From Trema orientale (Eukaryota > Streptophyta > Magnoliopsida > Rosales > Cannabaceae), in contig JXTC01000347.1 in assembly GCA_002914845.1 (NCBI GenBank), positions 126,229 to 190,228 on the forward strand: a DNA stretch of 64,000 bases, read 5' to 3'. Position 1 is the first letter of the stretch. Every line of letters starts with the position of its first letter. The translations under genes were made by a program, and so were the position numbers. The notes beneath the pieces are model-generated. The model was not told the DNA's origin. It saw only the letters and a program-made list of their open reading frames with translations, and ran no database searches. Shown piece by piece: positions 12,032 through 23,599 of the stretch.

Positions 12032-13520
12032 TCAAGCAGGAAGTTTAAGCTCCTCATGCTTCCTCCAGCTGAAATAAAAATAAAAAGCAGAGCGATTTCA
12101 TTAGCAGGAGAGGACAATAGTCAGTGACATTTACGAGCAGCAAATGACCACGAGACATATAAGGTCACCATAAGCTCTTTCCTTCTTTCACAAAAGGAAC
12201 AACTAGAAAAGGAAGCAAAGAGTGGCAGTTACATAAAAAAAAATATTACATATTCACCTCTGGATATAGTAGTAGAAAAAGTCAGCATAAAGAGCTGTCT
12301 GAACCAGGCCTGAAATCCAAGCTGTGTTTGGTACATGGATAGAAACTCATTAGTATATTATTACATTAAAAAGAAGCAGGAACAAAATTTGAGGTAAGAG
12401 AAAAAGTGCTTACGTATCCAGCGGATTTTGTGAATCTCTGTGAAGAAACGATATATCCAATTAAGGAGATATAGGGCTCGGTAAGCACTACAAGTCCATG
12501 AACCAAAAGATATTACAGAGATGATCAGATAATCTGTAGTCCGAACCAACAAATGTAAAGCCAAAACATATGGGATCCTTGTGAATGTTAATAACGAGAA
12601 GGATTAAGAACTTTCAAATGAACTTTGTTAAGACTTGAGACGAAGAGAAAAAGACACTATCACTACAAACGATTGACAGAACCTACAGAAGATTTGTCAT
12701 TACTTAGAACCACTACCGACCTTCTAATCAAAGTAACAATACATAAAGGCGCCATACTTATCCAAGTCCTGCTAGTACTACCGTACTAGAGTCTGGAGAT
12801 ATCAATGATATTTTATAGCATTGTTGGAAGGAAAGTATTTCATTTGAACTATTCCAAGATTAGAGAATCAGCAATTTTTCTCTAATGAATCTGGAGAGAC
12901 ATGATATAATGTAGATAATATGGAATATCAACACGTTATGACAAATAAAAATTTGGTTTCACTTATTAAACTAGATCCCAAAATAAGTGTCAAGTCAAAC
13001 AAGATGGAGACTAGTACACCACAAGTGAAAATGGTGTATGTACAGGACAGAAGTAAAAGAGACATACCCAAGAAGGAAAACATAGTTCCCAGTCAAGTTG
13101 TCAATGTTTCTTGACCTTTGTAGTAATACCAACTGTGGTAAGATTGCTACAGCTTCAAGATATATAGAAAATGTCCACAAAACCTATTCAAAAAATTTCA
13201 ACTTCTCATCAGGATCACATAATAAAAGTACGTGAATATGTTGGGCTATATCACACAATCAGACAGTCTTTGATTTGTCAACCAGCAGAACAACTTAACA
13301 GCAAAAGACACTATTAGCAACAAGTGTAGGACCTAAAAAACAAACCCCAATCCACTTTTTTGGCAAGGATAATTGTAAACTCTTTCTGCTTGAAGGTTTT
13401 TAACTTTGTTGCTCTACGTCCGAATGCTACAAGGCATTCCATTTCCAACTCATTTTGTTTTAATATACATTGTACATAGAAGTATACTCTATCTTATCTT
13501 TAAATAGCAAATTTATTGGG

Positions 13521-13554
<34 letters not shown>

Positions 13555-14619
13555 GGACAAGAATGACACATACCTCGATTACAGAAAAATTAAGGGGAAT
13601 CAGAAGAGCCATCAGAAAGCAACCGAGAATCAGATGGTAGTGTCTGAAACTATCCTGATCCTTGCTGTAAGTTTGCTTCACTACTTTGTGGTACCTCATG
13701 TACCAAAAGATGGCAACTGAAGTTCCAATGAAGATTAACTTCATGAAAACGTTGTAGAAAGAGAAGTACCTCGTGAATAAGTCAAGGTACCGAGTGAGAA
13801 AGACCAGGACATAGAGTTCTTGAGTTTTGAGTGAAATTCCTGGCAAGTAAAGTGATGTTAGACTTGAGACTATGGAAACAAAGGAATATATAATTTGCAA
13901 CATTATTCCTCGCTTACTAACGGATGAAACTAATGAATTCAATTTTCCCTTGTTGCGTCTAGATAAATATTTAACACTCTCATCCAAAAGAAGAATGCTG
14001 AACCAAACAATAACTAGTAAACAAGATACTTTCGGATTTAAAAGTATTCGTCAACTCTAGATTGTTCTGTAATGAACACAACAATCTTGTTCACAACTCG
14101 GTCAGTCAATTAACAATTGAGGATAGATGGATACTCAAAATAAGTGGAAAAAATAAAAGACCATAAAATCTGCAAAAGCTAGCAATCCACCCTATAAGCA
14201 CCTAGTTTTCAAGAACCAAAAAAGGGTTGAGTTTCAATGTTAAAGCTCTTTGTTATTGGGTAACTCAAAACCAAAACAAAGCACTGATTTTTAAATAAAT
14301 AACGAAACATACTAAAATGGGCAACAAATATTGGCCAAGTTCAAACCTTGAGAGGTCAAAGTGTTACCAAAGGCTACCCACAAATTCTCTATCTTAGCAA
14401 GCACTTCAACTTTCACCAAAAAATCAAATAGGCACCAAATAGAAAGATATATGAATAAAGAATAACAGGGTCAGCTCAATGAAAAAGCAAGAAAATGTTG
14501 AAAGAAAATGATATGAATTGATACATACCAGCACAAGACTTGGTGGTGCGGATCTTGAGGAGGAGGACTACTATGCTGAGAAGGTGGGTCATGTCCCCCG
14601 CCAACCTAAACACGTTCAT
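12032..14619 (-). CDS. ERD2: ER lumen protein-retaining receptor (K/HDEL receptor, ERD2 family)
   Basis: Seven-helix Golgi/ER receptor that retrieves soluble proteins ending in HDEL or KDEL. Exons on the minus strand: 14619-14529, 13839-13574, 13183-13068, 12487-12414, 12321-12258, 12068-12032; 215 aa, the usual length of plant ERD2. Motifs in order: [111 protein letters not shown], ending LKLPA. An extra ATG lies immediately upstream (14622) in frame; the family usually begins MN, so 14619 is preferred. The sequence is closest in feel to the ERD2B type ([14 protein letters not shown]). HRD1 lies tail to tail; both work in ER quality control. Confidence 0.95.
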
Positions 14620-15669
14620 CATTACAACTTCAATGAAACTTTCCCTCTGCTTTCTCAAACTCTATATTTGTTTTTCTTTTGTGGGGTTTGCTAGCTTCTT
14701 CTTCTTTCTTTTATGGCTTCAAATTCAATGTCGTAATTATCTCTTGTGTCTCCCGCAACCTCAGATGAGACCGCTCTGCTTGTGTTTTAATTTAAGGTTG
14801 ACTATGGACCTTCATAGCGCGTGAACTTTGACTTTCATTTCATGCGTGTAATTAAAGATTTCTTTTCTTGACTATAAGTTTATTTATGGTTCACAAAATT
14901 CCGATTTAAAATTTTGTTTTTTCGATGACATAACATTGTAAAGTTTCTTATCAACAAAAAAACATTGTAAACTTTCTTTTGAGTATTTTAAATGGGAATA
15001 AAAATTAGTAAATGTGGTTAGTCCAAATCAATGTCTTCAAATAAAATATTAAAAAAAAACGATGGAATTGCTTATAAACGAAAACAAAGTTCACCTTAAA
15101 AATAATCGGTACCCATTTTAAGATTTCAATAATGTGACAAGAAAATACACGAGTTTTACTGTTTCTTTGTGCAGCTTATCCTGCTTTAAAATTTGTTTTG
15201 ATTATGATCTCAAAAACAAAAATAAAAATTGTTTGATTATAAATGCAATAGTAAAGAAGCTCAGTTTTGTTTTTGTTTTTTCTTTTTTTTTCAATAATCC
15301 ATCTCCCAGATCAAATTTATTTGTAATATAATAACTAATTTGTTCTCAATAACTAGTCTTCAAACAACAAACACCCGCTTTCCTTCCCAACTGTTGAGCT
15401 AAATGGTTTAGAAGACAAAGTTTCTAAACGATAAATAAAGAAAACAAATACGACAACCAAAATATATTTGAAAAGAACATTGCCTGCCTTTAAGAATGAA
15501 ATACGACAAGTAGAATATAGGGATAAATTATAATCAATACGATTTTTGCTGTTAAAAAAAAAAAGCAATTCTGTTTCTTATTTGAATTAAAAAAATCCGT
15601 GAAATGATTATATTCCAAAAGAGCTAAACTTCGTCCCATTATCAGGTCTCCAAAATGTAGTTAATGGGG
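14620..15669. other. ERD2 upstream region; otherwise no gene
   Basis: AT-rich sequence with homopolymer runs. The first 200 bases are the ERD2 leader and promoter side. No coding region, RNA gene or clear repeat seen up to the Mutator-like element. Confidence 0.55.
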
Positions 15670-15859
15670 CATTGTTAAAAGGAAAATTTTCCTAGATAGT
15701 TCAAATTTAGGCCAAATTGACTTTTTTAGTTCAATTTTTTAAAATACTATTTTTAATACTCTTTAGGCAATAAAAAGTCTAAAAATACCCTTAGATGAGA
15801 ATCAATTATTATAGAGAGAAACCAATCGAATGAGAGAGAGAGAGATAAAGAGGGAACAA

Positions 15860-16200
15860 TAGCATCAATGGTGAACTATGTTCGCGATGAGGCGGAATCA
15901 AACCCGCCTCGGCTTTGGTTCCATTCGCAATGAGGCAGTCTGTGTTCAAAGTCGGGGCCGAAATTTCAGAGTGGGTGAGACACTGAGTCGGACGACGAGG
16001 TCTTGATCGTCATTTTCGAGGTCGAGAAGAATAGCATAGAAAAAGCTATCGCGACAGAGAGGGCAATGCATGTGACAAGGAAGAAGGGGACGAAAACGAT
16101 GGCGGTGGCTGTGGATTTTTGGGAAGAGATGGATGAAGAGGTTGAGTCCATGCTAAAAGAAAGAAGGGATGTGGTTGGACTTGGTTGGTCTTCTTCTTGA
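15860..16200. other. GC-richer segment inside the MULE, possible captured gene fragment
   Basis: Markedly less AT-rich than its surroundings, with open frames on both strands. The minus-strand frame (16151-15966) gives a 61-residue product with a Ser/Thr-rich start (MDSTSSSISSQKS), one strong hydrophobic span (VFVPFFLVTCIALSVAIAF) and a TAA or TGA-terminated tail. A pyrimidine tract ending in TTTTAG sits directly before its ATG, resembling a splice acceptor. I do not recognise the protein. Reading: host sequence carried by a Pack-MULE-like element; alternatively ordinary element interior. Confidence 0.35.
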
Positions 16201-16464
16201 GTAACAATTAGATTTTTTTTAGGCTAAAATGAAGGAAGAATCAAAACTCATACTAGGAAAGTCGTCATTTTGAGTCTTTGGATTCTGAAAATTCGAGGGA
16301 TTGAGAAATGGGGTTTGGATCATTTTATAGTTTATTTTATTCAAGGGTTTGGGAAATGTGGTTGTAAAAATTTCGGTCTTATGGGTTTATTTTGAATTTA
16401 TTGTATTTGTTGATTATGTGATTTTGCACTGGATATTAGCTGGCTACTTTGTCTTTTAATTGTA

Positions 16465-17028
16465 TTTAATATCTCTTCTACTTGGTATAATATTGTCCAC
16501 TTTGGACCTAAGTTCGCATGGATTTACTTTTAGATTCTGCCCCAAAACGCCTTATACTATTGGGAAGTGGATCATTACTTATGAATCGTTACCTTTTACC
16601 TTTCTCAGGTGATGTGGAACTACACAGCTTACTATTTCTTGCCTTACTCCTTCTTGTCAACCTTTAGGCTCAGGCAGATTTGGCTCAATAGATTTAGATT
16701 GTCACAATCATCCTCCCTTGAGGGCCTTACATCCTTGTTGGCCACATTTTTGGCTAGGCTTCATTGCTTCAGCCTTGATACTATTTGTAATATCCCCTCT
16801 GCTTAATATGATATTGTCCGCCTTTGGACCTAAGTCCGTACAAATTTGTTCTTGGGTTCCACCCCAAAAAGTCTCATACAATTGGGAAGTAGATTCTTAC
16901 TTATGAAACATCACATTTCACCTTCCCAAGGTGATGTGGAACTACACAGCTTATTTTTTCTTGCTTTAACTCTTCTTACCAACCTTTGGGCTTAGGCAGA
17001 TTTGGCTCAAGGGATTTTGATTGTCACA
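16465..17028 (-). mobile_element. TRIM (miniature LTR retrotransposon), nested in the MULE
   Basis: Fossil LTR-kin element of about 564 bp with both long terminal repeats: 16465-16706 (242 bp) and 16786-17028 (243 bp), 79 bp of interior between them and no coding capacity. Read on the minus strand, the LTR begins TGTGACAATC and ends near GATATTACA. The interior starts with a tRNA-iMet-type primer-binding site (relative of TGGTATCAGAGC) two bases after the LTR, and ends in a purine-rich tract just before the second LTR. Flanks TGTAT and TGCAT may be a decayed target duplication. The two LTRs differ at many sites, so the insertion looks old, yet younger than the MULE it interrupts. Complete in layout. 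A related copy lies at 25246-25608. Confidence 0.75.
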
Positions 17029-18579
17029 TGCATGTTTCTTTTTATTTTTGCAGAGTTGGGAATTGTGATTGAAAATTTTGAGTAAGTCTGATATTAGAAA
17101 ATTAGGGATTTTGCAGTGTAACGTTGTGTTTTTTTTTTTTTTTTGAATGATTTTGTACTGAATTTGTGACTATTAATGAATTTTGGGATAAATTTTTACG
17201 TGTTTCATAGTATTGGATTGATTTGGGATAATGATAGTTTTGTGTATGTTAGATTGTCACAAATTGTTTGACTTTAAATTATAGATTATGTGAATACTGA
17301 TATAAAAGGTGTAAGTTTATGAACTGTCACAAATTTTATAACTGTCAAGAATTGTGTGACTGTGGGTAACATAGATATGACTATTATAAATATAATGACG
17401 TGATTTTTATTGTAAAATTAGAATTGTATTAGAAATATATCATAATGCTATTATTATCCAATGTGAAGGCTTATTTTGCTTTTGTAAGATAGGTACAAAT
17501 TTTTTGACTAGTAATCACAAAACAGAGTTACACGGCACAAAATTATGGTTGTCATGAATTGTGTGACTGTAAATATTACTGAATTGTGTGAATGTAAATA
17601 TCACATATATGACTACTAATAAAGGAAATGGTATAGTTTTTTTTTTTTTTTTGGTAAAATTAGATTTGTGTTAGACAAATGTTACTAAGACACTTTTGGC
17701 CAATAGGAAGATTTATTTTCCTTTTGTAAAGTTAGTACTAATTATGTGACTGGGAGCCATAAATCACGGTAACATATAAAAATTGTACAAATCACGGTAA
17801 CGAGATCTCATAATGTTCTTAATGATATAAAACACACTACGACTATGAGTCACAAAATTATGACCACGAGCTATATATTTGGGAAGGAAAACTTGGGAAA
17901 AAGTAAGGAAGACAAGAGAAATACTCACCTAAAAATCATAAAATAACAGGAGAACAATTTCAGAATGAGTATTTTTTCTATGTCCAAAAGTGACTAAAAA
18001 GTCATTATTTTGAACTACAAATGTCATTTTGAAAAAATGAACTAAAAAAGTCAATTTTGCCCAAATTTGAACTATCCAAGTCAATCTCCCATTGTTAAAC
18101 TGTTATTGGGCCTATGATATTCTAGTAGTTCAAGAGAAAATGACATGAGTATGACTAATTTTGGCCAAACTGATTTTTTTATGTATTTTTCTTTTTGAAT
18201 GATATTTTCAGAAGCGTCAATGATGTCTGAGAAAAGGACATGGATAGGACTATTTAGGGTCATTTTGTCAGTTTTAAGACTAGGTTGATATAATGTCTTT
18301 TTTAGGTGAAAGAAAACGGTTTCCAAATCTGCCTTTGGTCAAAAGTGAATTAGTAGGTGGAGCATTAAATGACATTCTCTCTCTCTCTCTTTCCAATCTG
18401 ACACTTTTTTCTCTCTTTTTCTTTTGTATTTTTGTTCTCTCTTCTTCTTCTTCTTCTTCTTCTTCAGTTTTCTCTCCTAAAATCACGTGATTGGTTTTTA
18501 TCTCTAAAGGACCATGAAAACTTCAAAATGTGAACTCGATTAATCTCTCCATTTTTATGTGTTATTGTATTTCATTTTA

Positions 18580-18582
<3 letters not shown>

Positions 18583-18619
<37 letters not shown>
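18583..18619. repeat. (CT)n microsatellite
   Basis: Uninterrupted CT dinucleotides over about 37 bp, in the CT-rich sub-terminal part of the second long-TIR element. Confidence 0.9.
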
Positions 18620-18624
<5 letters not shown>

Positions 18625-18944
18625 CTAGTTCATACTTTCTCGCTCTAGCTCTCTCTTTCTCCCTTTGTTAACAACTGTGTTTCTTAACATCTATTTAATT
18701 ATTTTGTAAAAAAAAAAATAGGAGGATTATATTGAGGAGTTGCTTGAATTTTGAAGATAAGTAATGAAGTTTTGTTCAAGATTGATTTTTTATGGTTAAT
18801 ATTGAGTAATTAATATTTAAAGAACAGGACCATAATACTGATCCGGGTATTTTTATGCTAAAAAATCCATATTTTCGTATATTTATCATCTTTTTAATAT
18901 CTTATAGATCAAGTTATGATGTCATAGGTCAAGATTAACTTAAC

Positions 18945-20535
18945 CTCAGGTCAAGATTATATTGTTTCGAAGAGGTAGGTCAAACTGATGTTGATGTATG
19001 GTCAAAACTAACTTGACCTTAGGTCAACATCATCTTGATCTTTGGTCAATATTATATTAAATCAACTAGTGAGGACTCAGTCAAGCAAAAGTGTTCGTAC
19101 TATGGCAATTCAGGGTACAAGAGGCATATATACCTTAGTCCGATTCCCCTATGTAGCACGATTAATGAATCTATAGACCACCCTACAAGAATGCAACAAG
19201 AGGATCCTGACTTGGGGTCAAGAAACTCTTGCCTTAGGGGCAAGAAATTATTGACTTGAGGTCAAGATATTCTTGACCAAAGGTCAAAAAGATATTGACT
19301 TAAGGAAAAAAGTGTTTGACTTGGAGTCAACAACATTTTCAGTAGGAGTTGTAAAGTGTTATATAAAACTTAGTCACGATGTTGTATGTGATGTATTTTT
19401 AAATTTATAAATTGAAACTTAGTAAACCAATGTCAGGATTTTCTTATCTGGGGTCAAAAAGTTTTTTATATTTTGTTTTCCAATTCATTAATTAGGTAAA
19501 AAATGTATTGACTCTATGTCAAGAATTTCTTAAATGGGGTCATAATCTCTTTAATCTAAAAATTGAATATAATTTTATGTGCTTATTAATTCAAGAAATT
19601 CTTGACCTTGGGTCAAGTAATACTTACTTTGAAGTCAAGATATTCTTGATCTAGAGTCAAGATAGATCTGACATGGAGTCAAGTTTTTCTTGATCTGGAG
19701 TAATAAATAATGTCTTTATCAAATGCATTGAATTTTACTGAAACATCTATTGAATAGATGGCTTTTAGCAAAATGATAGTCATCGAATATACCAAAAGTA
19801 TAAGTAAATACTGAATATTGTTTATCAATCACAGAAACCATAAGCCAAAAAAAATAATAATAATAATTGTCTGAAACACAATCAAAATAAAGTATTGTGT
19901 TTACTTCCGTAAATTGAGTCACTTTTATCAGTCAGTTTCGGTATAGTCCTCATTTCTCCAATCCATGATAATACAACTCGCACGTAAGTTTATGATGCAA
20001 CTGACTTGTTGGACATTAGGAACTCAGCATACTTGATGACAAACATATCACAGTCTCTCCTGAATAATAGCAAAACATCAACTTAAATAAAATAATAACA
20101 TCAAATGAGGGTCAAGTGGGACTTGAATCGGGGTCAAGTAATCCTTGACCCAAGGTCAAGAACTTTCTGACCCAAGGTCAAGGAGCACTTGACCCAAGAT
20201 GTCAAGAGCTTCTTGGCCTCAACCAGAGAAATTCAAATAAACAGGAGGTCATGAACCTTTTGACCTAATAGTCAAGGGCTTCTTGATCAGGAGGTCACGG
20301 AACTCTTGATGTGAGGCCAAGAAGCACTTGACAAGAGTCAAGAAGATTTTAACTATGGTCAAGAAGCACTTGGCTCAGGTCAGAGCTAAGAAGATCTTAA
20401 CTCGAGTAAATAAGCTCTTGACCAGAGCTAAGAAACACTTGGCTCGGGTCCATAACTTCTGGATCTGGATCAAGAGAAATTTGACCTGAGTCAAGAACTT
20501 TTTGACCTCAGGTCAGGATATTCTTGACCCATCGG
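18945..20535. repeat. Degenerate palindromic TTGAC/GTCAA repeat field (two blocks)
   Basis: Blocks 18945-19700 and 20105-20535 consist of loosely repeated units of about 20-24 bp of the form GGTCAAG, five or so bases, CTTGACC. By hand I counted 16 TTGAC or GTCAA cores in the second block and about 24 in the first. Each unit is a small inverted repeat, so the field is both tandem and palindromic. TTGAC followed by C or T is the W-box core bound by WRKY factors. About 400 bp of ordinary AT-rich sequence separates the blocks. Confidence 0.8.
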
Positions 20536-21262
20536 AATATCAACTTCTGAAACATTCAGTCCATTCTTTCCTAACACGCAATGTTAAAAAATAAGGATTT
20601 TCCTAACATTTTCTTCCTCATATGCAGCTTCTACCGCACTTTGCTCGAGGATAGTGGGCTTGGCACTCGAGTCTTCGCCGAAGAATTAGCTGGGGACTTC
20701 ATCTTCTTTCCAGTCGACGACGTATCTGCAGTTTTTGAAGAGGGCTTCTTAGCTTCAGTTCGACGGGTCTTCGTTATTATCGGATTTTTTAGGTTCGTTG
20801 AAGAAAAGAGAAAAGCTTCTTGACGAAACTAGGTGTGAGATTTTCAAGTTTAAATTGAGGTGATTTTTAGGTGGTTTTTGAATTCGGTTTTATGAGTTTT
20901 TTTCTTCTGATTTCATAGAGAAAATAGAGAGAGAAAAGAGAAAATGGTAAAATGGAGAGAGAAATGAGAGAAAATAGAGGTTTAGGATTTTACGGGGAAG
21001 TGTGGAAGGCATGTCAAATCTGATAAGGCCATGTTAGAAAATGGTTAGGTTAAAAGAGGAGTATTACCGTATTTCATATCATGTGGGCCCTATTTTTCAG
21101 TCCTAAAAAAACTTATTAGAAAAGATGGTCTTAAAAAAGGCCCCATTTAGTCCTATCCAGGTCCTTTTCTCATGATGTCTTAACCATGAAAAGCCATAAG
21201 TCAAGAAGTCACTGATATTCCTAAATAGTCCTATTCATGTCATTTTGTCGTACTTCAACCCT

Positions 21263-22785
21263 TTTTTCTTTCAAAACAAAGAAGATATGCTTGGTACAAG
21301 AGAAAGGGAATAAGAAAAAAGAAAGGAAAACAAATTAAATAGGCTCATATGTGTATATATTTTTTCTTTAAGAGTCCACATGTCAAGCAGTAAGGCATAA
21401 ATGTATAAAAAAGTCCTAACTAAAACGTAAAAATTAAATTAATTAAAATAACTATTAATGATATTTTTACACTTTTTTTCAAAGTTCTAAAATTTTAATA
21501 CCAAAGTTGGTGTTCTTACTAACGTTTTTGTAAGAAGATCTTTAATGTTCAATAACTTATCTGTATACTATTTGACTTTGTATTTTTAATTTTGAGCTTA
21601 TTACAAATATATTTTTTGCAGTTCTTTGAAATTTAAAATTAAATTATGTATTTTTGGAAACCACACTTTAGTCCTAAAAATTGTGCATAAAATTTGGGAT
21701 TAATTATGTTAATGGCCTCTAAGTTATACTCATTGTACCACTTTCCCCTCGAACATTCAACTTACACAATAATGGTTATTTTGTCATAAATTATTACTTT
21801 TTTAACCCAAAAAAATAGTCATAGACAAAGTATATAATTGAAAATTATTTATTTCTATAAGTCGATATACATTACTCATTTTTATTAAAAAGTCAACAAT
21901 TTATAAAAAGAAAAATGGTCATTGCTGTAACACTTACATAAATCTTGATAGTCTACTCTCAGGATAATGCTCAAAAACTGTTTATTATTTATGGATATTT
22001 ATTAATATTTTAGAAATTTAATTAAGTTATATTTTATATATAGTATTTATAATAATGTTTCGATTATTGGCACAATAGTAAATATAAAAGGGATCCATGA
22101 TTTATTTATTAGAGAAATATTTTAACAAAGTTATTTATTAAAGTTAAGACACATGTTCTCTAATTAAATCAAATAAAATTATTCGCAACTAATAAAAAAA
22201 ATTGGACATTTCTCTTTGAATGTGTTACAAGACTTTATGCATTTATAATATATCTTAACCTATATTAGTATGACCATGTGTAAAAGTCTTTGTATGTAAA
22301 AATATTGAACAATGAAAATGTGAAATATTTCTTATAATAAATACTGTTAGCAAAAATATATTCTCACAAACTTGATAATTAATGCATGTATTTCTTAATC
22401 TTGAAATAAGTGATGAACTCGTGTCCACAACTTGTATTATTTGAGATATTAAAAGGTACGAATCAAGAAATTAATGATCCAGATTCTGACATTTTGATAA
22501 TGCATTATTATGGATATTGAGAACATTTGCTTATATATATGGAATTCACAACTATATTATATAAAGAAGTAAATACCACCTTAAGGTGCTATAGGATTTT
22601 GGATGATTTAAATCTTAGCTAAGTAACTAATAAAATTGGCTATTTTATTAATTGAAGACTTTCTATAAGTCTAGTCATCTATTAGATATAATCATATATC
22701 AATGAATTGAAAAAGATATAATTAAAGGGGTAAAACAACAATTTTACCTAAATTCAATTATCGGTATTCATGTGGGGATATACAT
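21263..22785. other. AT-rich intergenic sequence with a MITE-like relic
   Basis: No gene seen. About 21715-21965 shows internal inverse similarity, and part of it (TTCAACTTACA, then AATAATGGTTATTTTGTCA) recurs in reverse at about 23600-23800 (TTCAACTTACA, then AATAATGATCATTTTGCCA). These look like two decayed members of one short inverted-repeat DNA transposon family. Boundaries are not resolved. Confidence 0.35.
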
Positions 22786-22790
22786 GCAAA

Positions 22791-23582
22791 TGTTAATTAT
22801 GTAATTGACATAATTATAATTATAAAGTACCTTGTGATAAGTCCATAACTAATAGTACAAGCTCACAGGTATTAAAAGTTAATTAAAATTAAGTTTTTGT
22901 CTACTAGAGATTGAATTAAATAGGTCCATTTGGCTTTCCAACTTATACCAACATCTTGGACTATATGAGATCAACAAATTAGGCTCAAGTAATTTTTCTG
23001 GACAATTGCAAAAAGAAGAGAAAAAGCCATGTAAAAAGGTGGGCCATTGGGGCTCACCACACTACTCCTTATAGTAGTGAATTTCAGCCAGCTCTAGTGG
23101 AAAATGTGGGCCATTGGGGCTCACCACACTACTCCTTATAGTAGTGGATTTCGGCCAGTCCTAAGGTCCACTAGGGCTAGCCGAAATTCCCTCTTAAGGG
23201 AGAAGTCTATAAAAGACGCATTCCCCTTCATTTGTCAAGGTTATTCAATTTTGATTGAAACATTAGTTTGGTGGCTGTTACAGAAAATTAAGAGAAAAGT
23301 GAGAGAGAAAAATTCTTGAAGACATCATTAGAGATAATTGGAATTCTTGGATTTTCGCTTGGAGGCTAATCAAGATCAAAATGCCAATGCACCTTTGAAG
23401 TTATAAGCTTAGTACATTAGAAAGAAGACTCACTAATTGAGGTACGATTCTGTGTATATATTTATACCATAACAAAAGATTTTAAATAGTTTTTATGAAA
23501 AACCTAATCGGAGAAAATTTTTCTTTTTTATGCTTCCACTTATCTTTGATTTTATCACATTTTTCATGAAATTTCACCAACA
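22791..23582 (+). mobile_element. Possible solo LTR-like block with TATA box and 67-bp tandem duplication
   Basis: A promoter-like stretch of higher GC sits in AT-rich DNA: a TATA-like TCTATAAAAG near 23208, followed by leader-like sequence, bounded by TGTTAATT at 22791 and CCAACA at 23582. Inside, 23039-23105 is repeated directly at 23106-23165, and each copy holds an inverted repeat CACTAC / GTAGTG. No target duplication and no primer-binding site were found, so the LTR reading is tentative and the ends are guesses. If an LTR fossil, it is solitary and has no coding part. Confidence 0.3.
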
Positions 23583-23599
23583 TCTACTTTGTGGCAAAA

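Larger units (their letters stand above)
15671..18099. mobile_element. Non-autonomous Mutator-like element (MULE) with 9-bp target duplication
   Basis: Element body 15680-18090. The ends are inverted repeats of about 75 bp: the left arm carries GATAGTTCAAATTTAGG then TTGACTTTTTTAGTTCA; the right arm read in reverse has GATAGTTCAAATTTGGG and the same TTGACTTTTTTAGTTCA. Flanking 9-mers ATTGTTAAA at 15671-15679 and 18091-18099 are identical, the typical target-site duplication length for Mutator elements. No transposase is visible. The interior contains a GC-richer segment (about 15860-16200) that may be captured host sequence, and a TRIM inserted at 16465-17028. Superfamily assignment rests on TIR length and TSD length. 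Confidence 0.75.
18131..21262. mobile_element. Second long-TIR element (MULE-like), non-autonomous
   Basis: The two ends are related in inverse orientation. Left (18131-18320) has AAAATGACATGAGTATGACTA and later GAGAAAAGGACATGGATAGG; right (21060-21262), read in reverse, has AAAATGACATGAATAGGACTA and GAGAAAAGGACCTGGATAGG. Inside these arms lie CT-rich and GA-rich blocks in mirror positions, and between them a 1.6-kb palindromic repeat field. A Lys/Ser-rich open frame on the minus strand (about 20835-20640) has no recognisable domain. I found no convincing target-site duplication, so the exact ends and the superfamily are uncertain. Confidence 0.5.

Noticed and set aside
16609-16906. Two overlapping frames inside the nested TRIM
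   Set aside because: They lie across LTR sequence, and TRIM elements have no coding capacity.
18945-20535. CRISPR-like array
   Set aside because: Spacers are not uniform, units are degenerate palindromes, and the genome is a plant nuclear one.
20581-20823. 80-codon plus-strand frame in the second long-TIR element
   Set aside because: Antisense to a Lys/Ser-rich frame in the same place; neither matches a transposase or host protein.
22791-23582. Firm call of a complete solo LTR
   Set aside because: Ends TGTT/AACA are tempting but no target duplication or primer site was found; kept only as a low-confidence feature.
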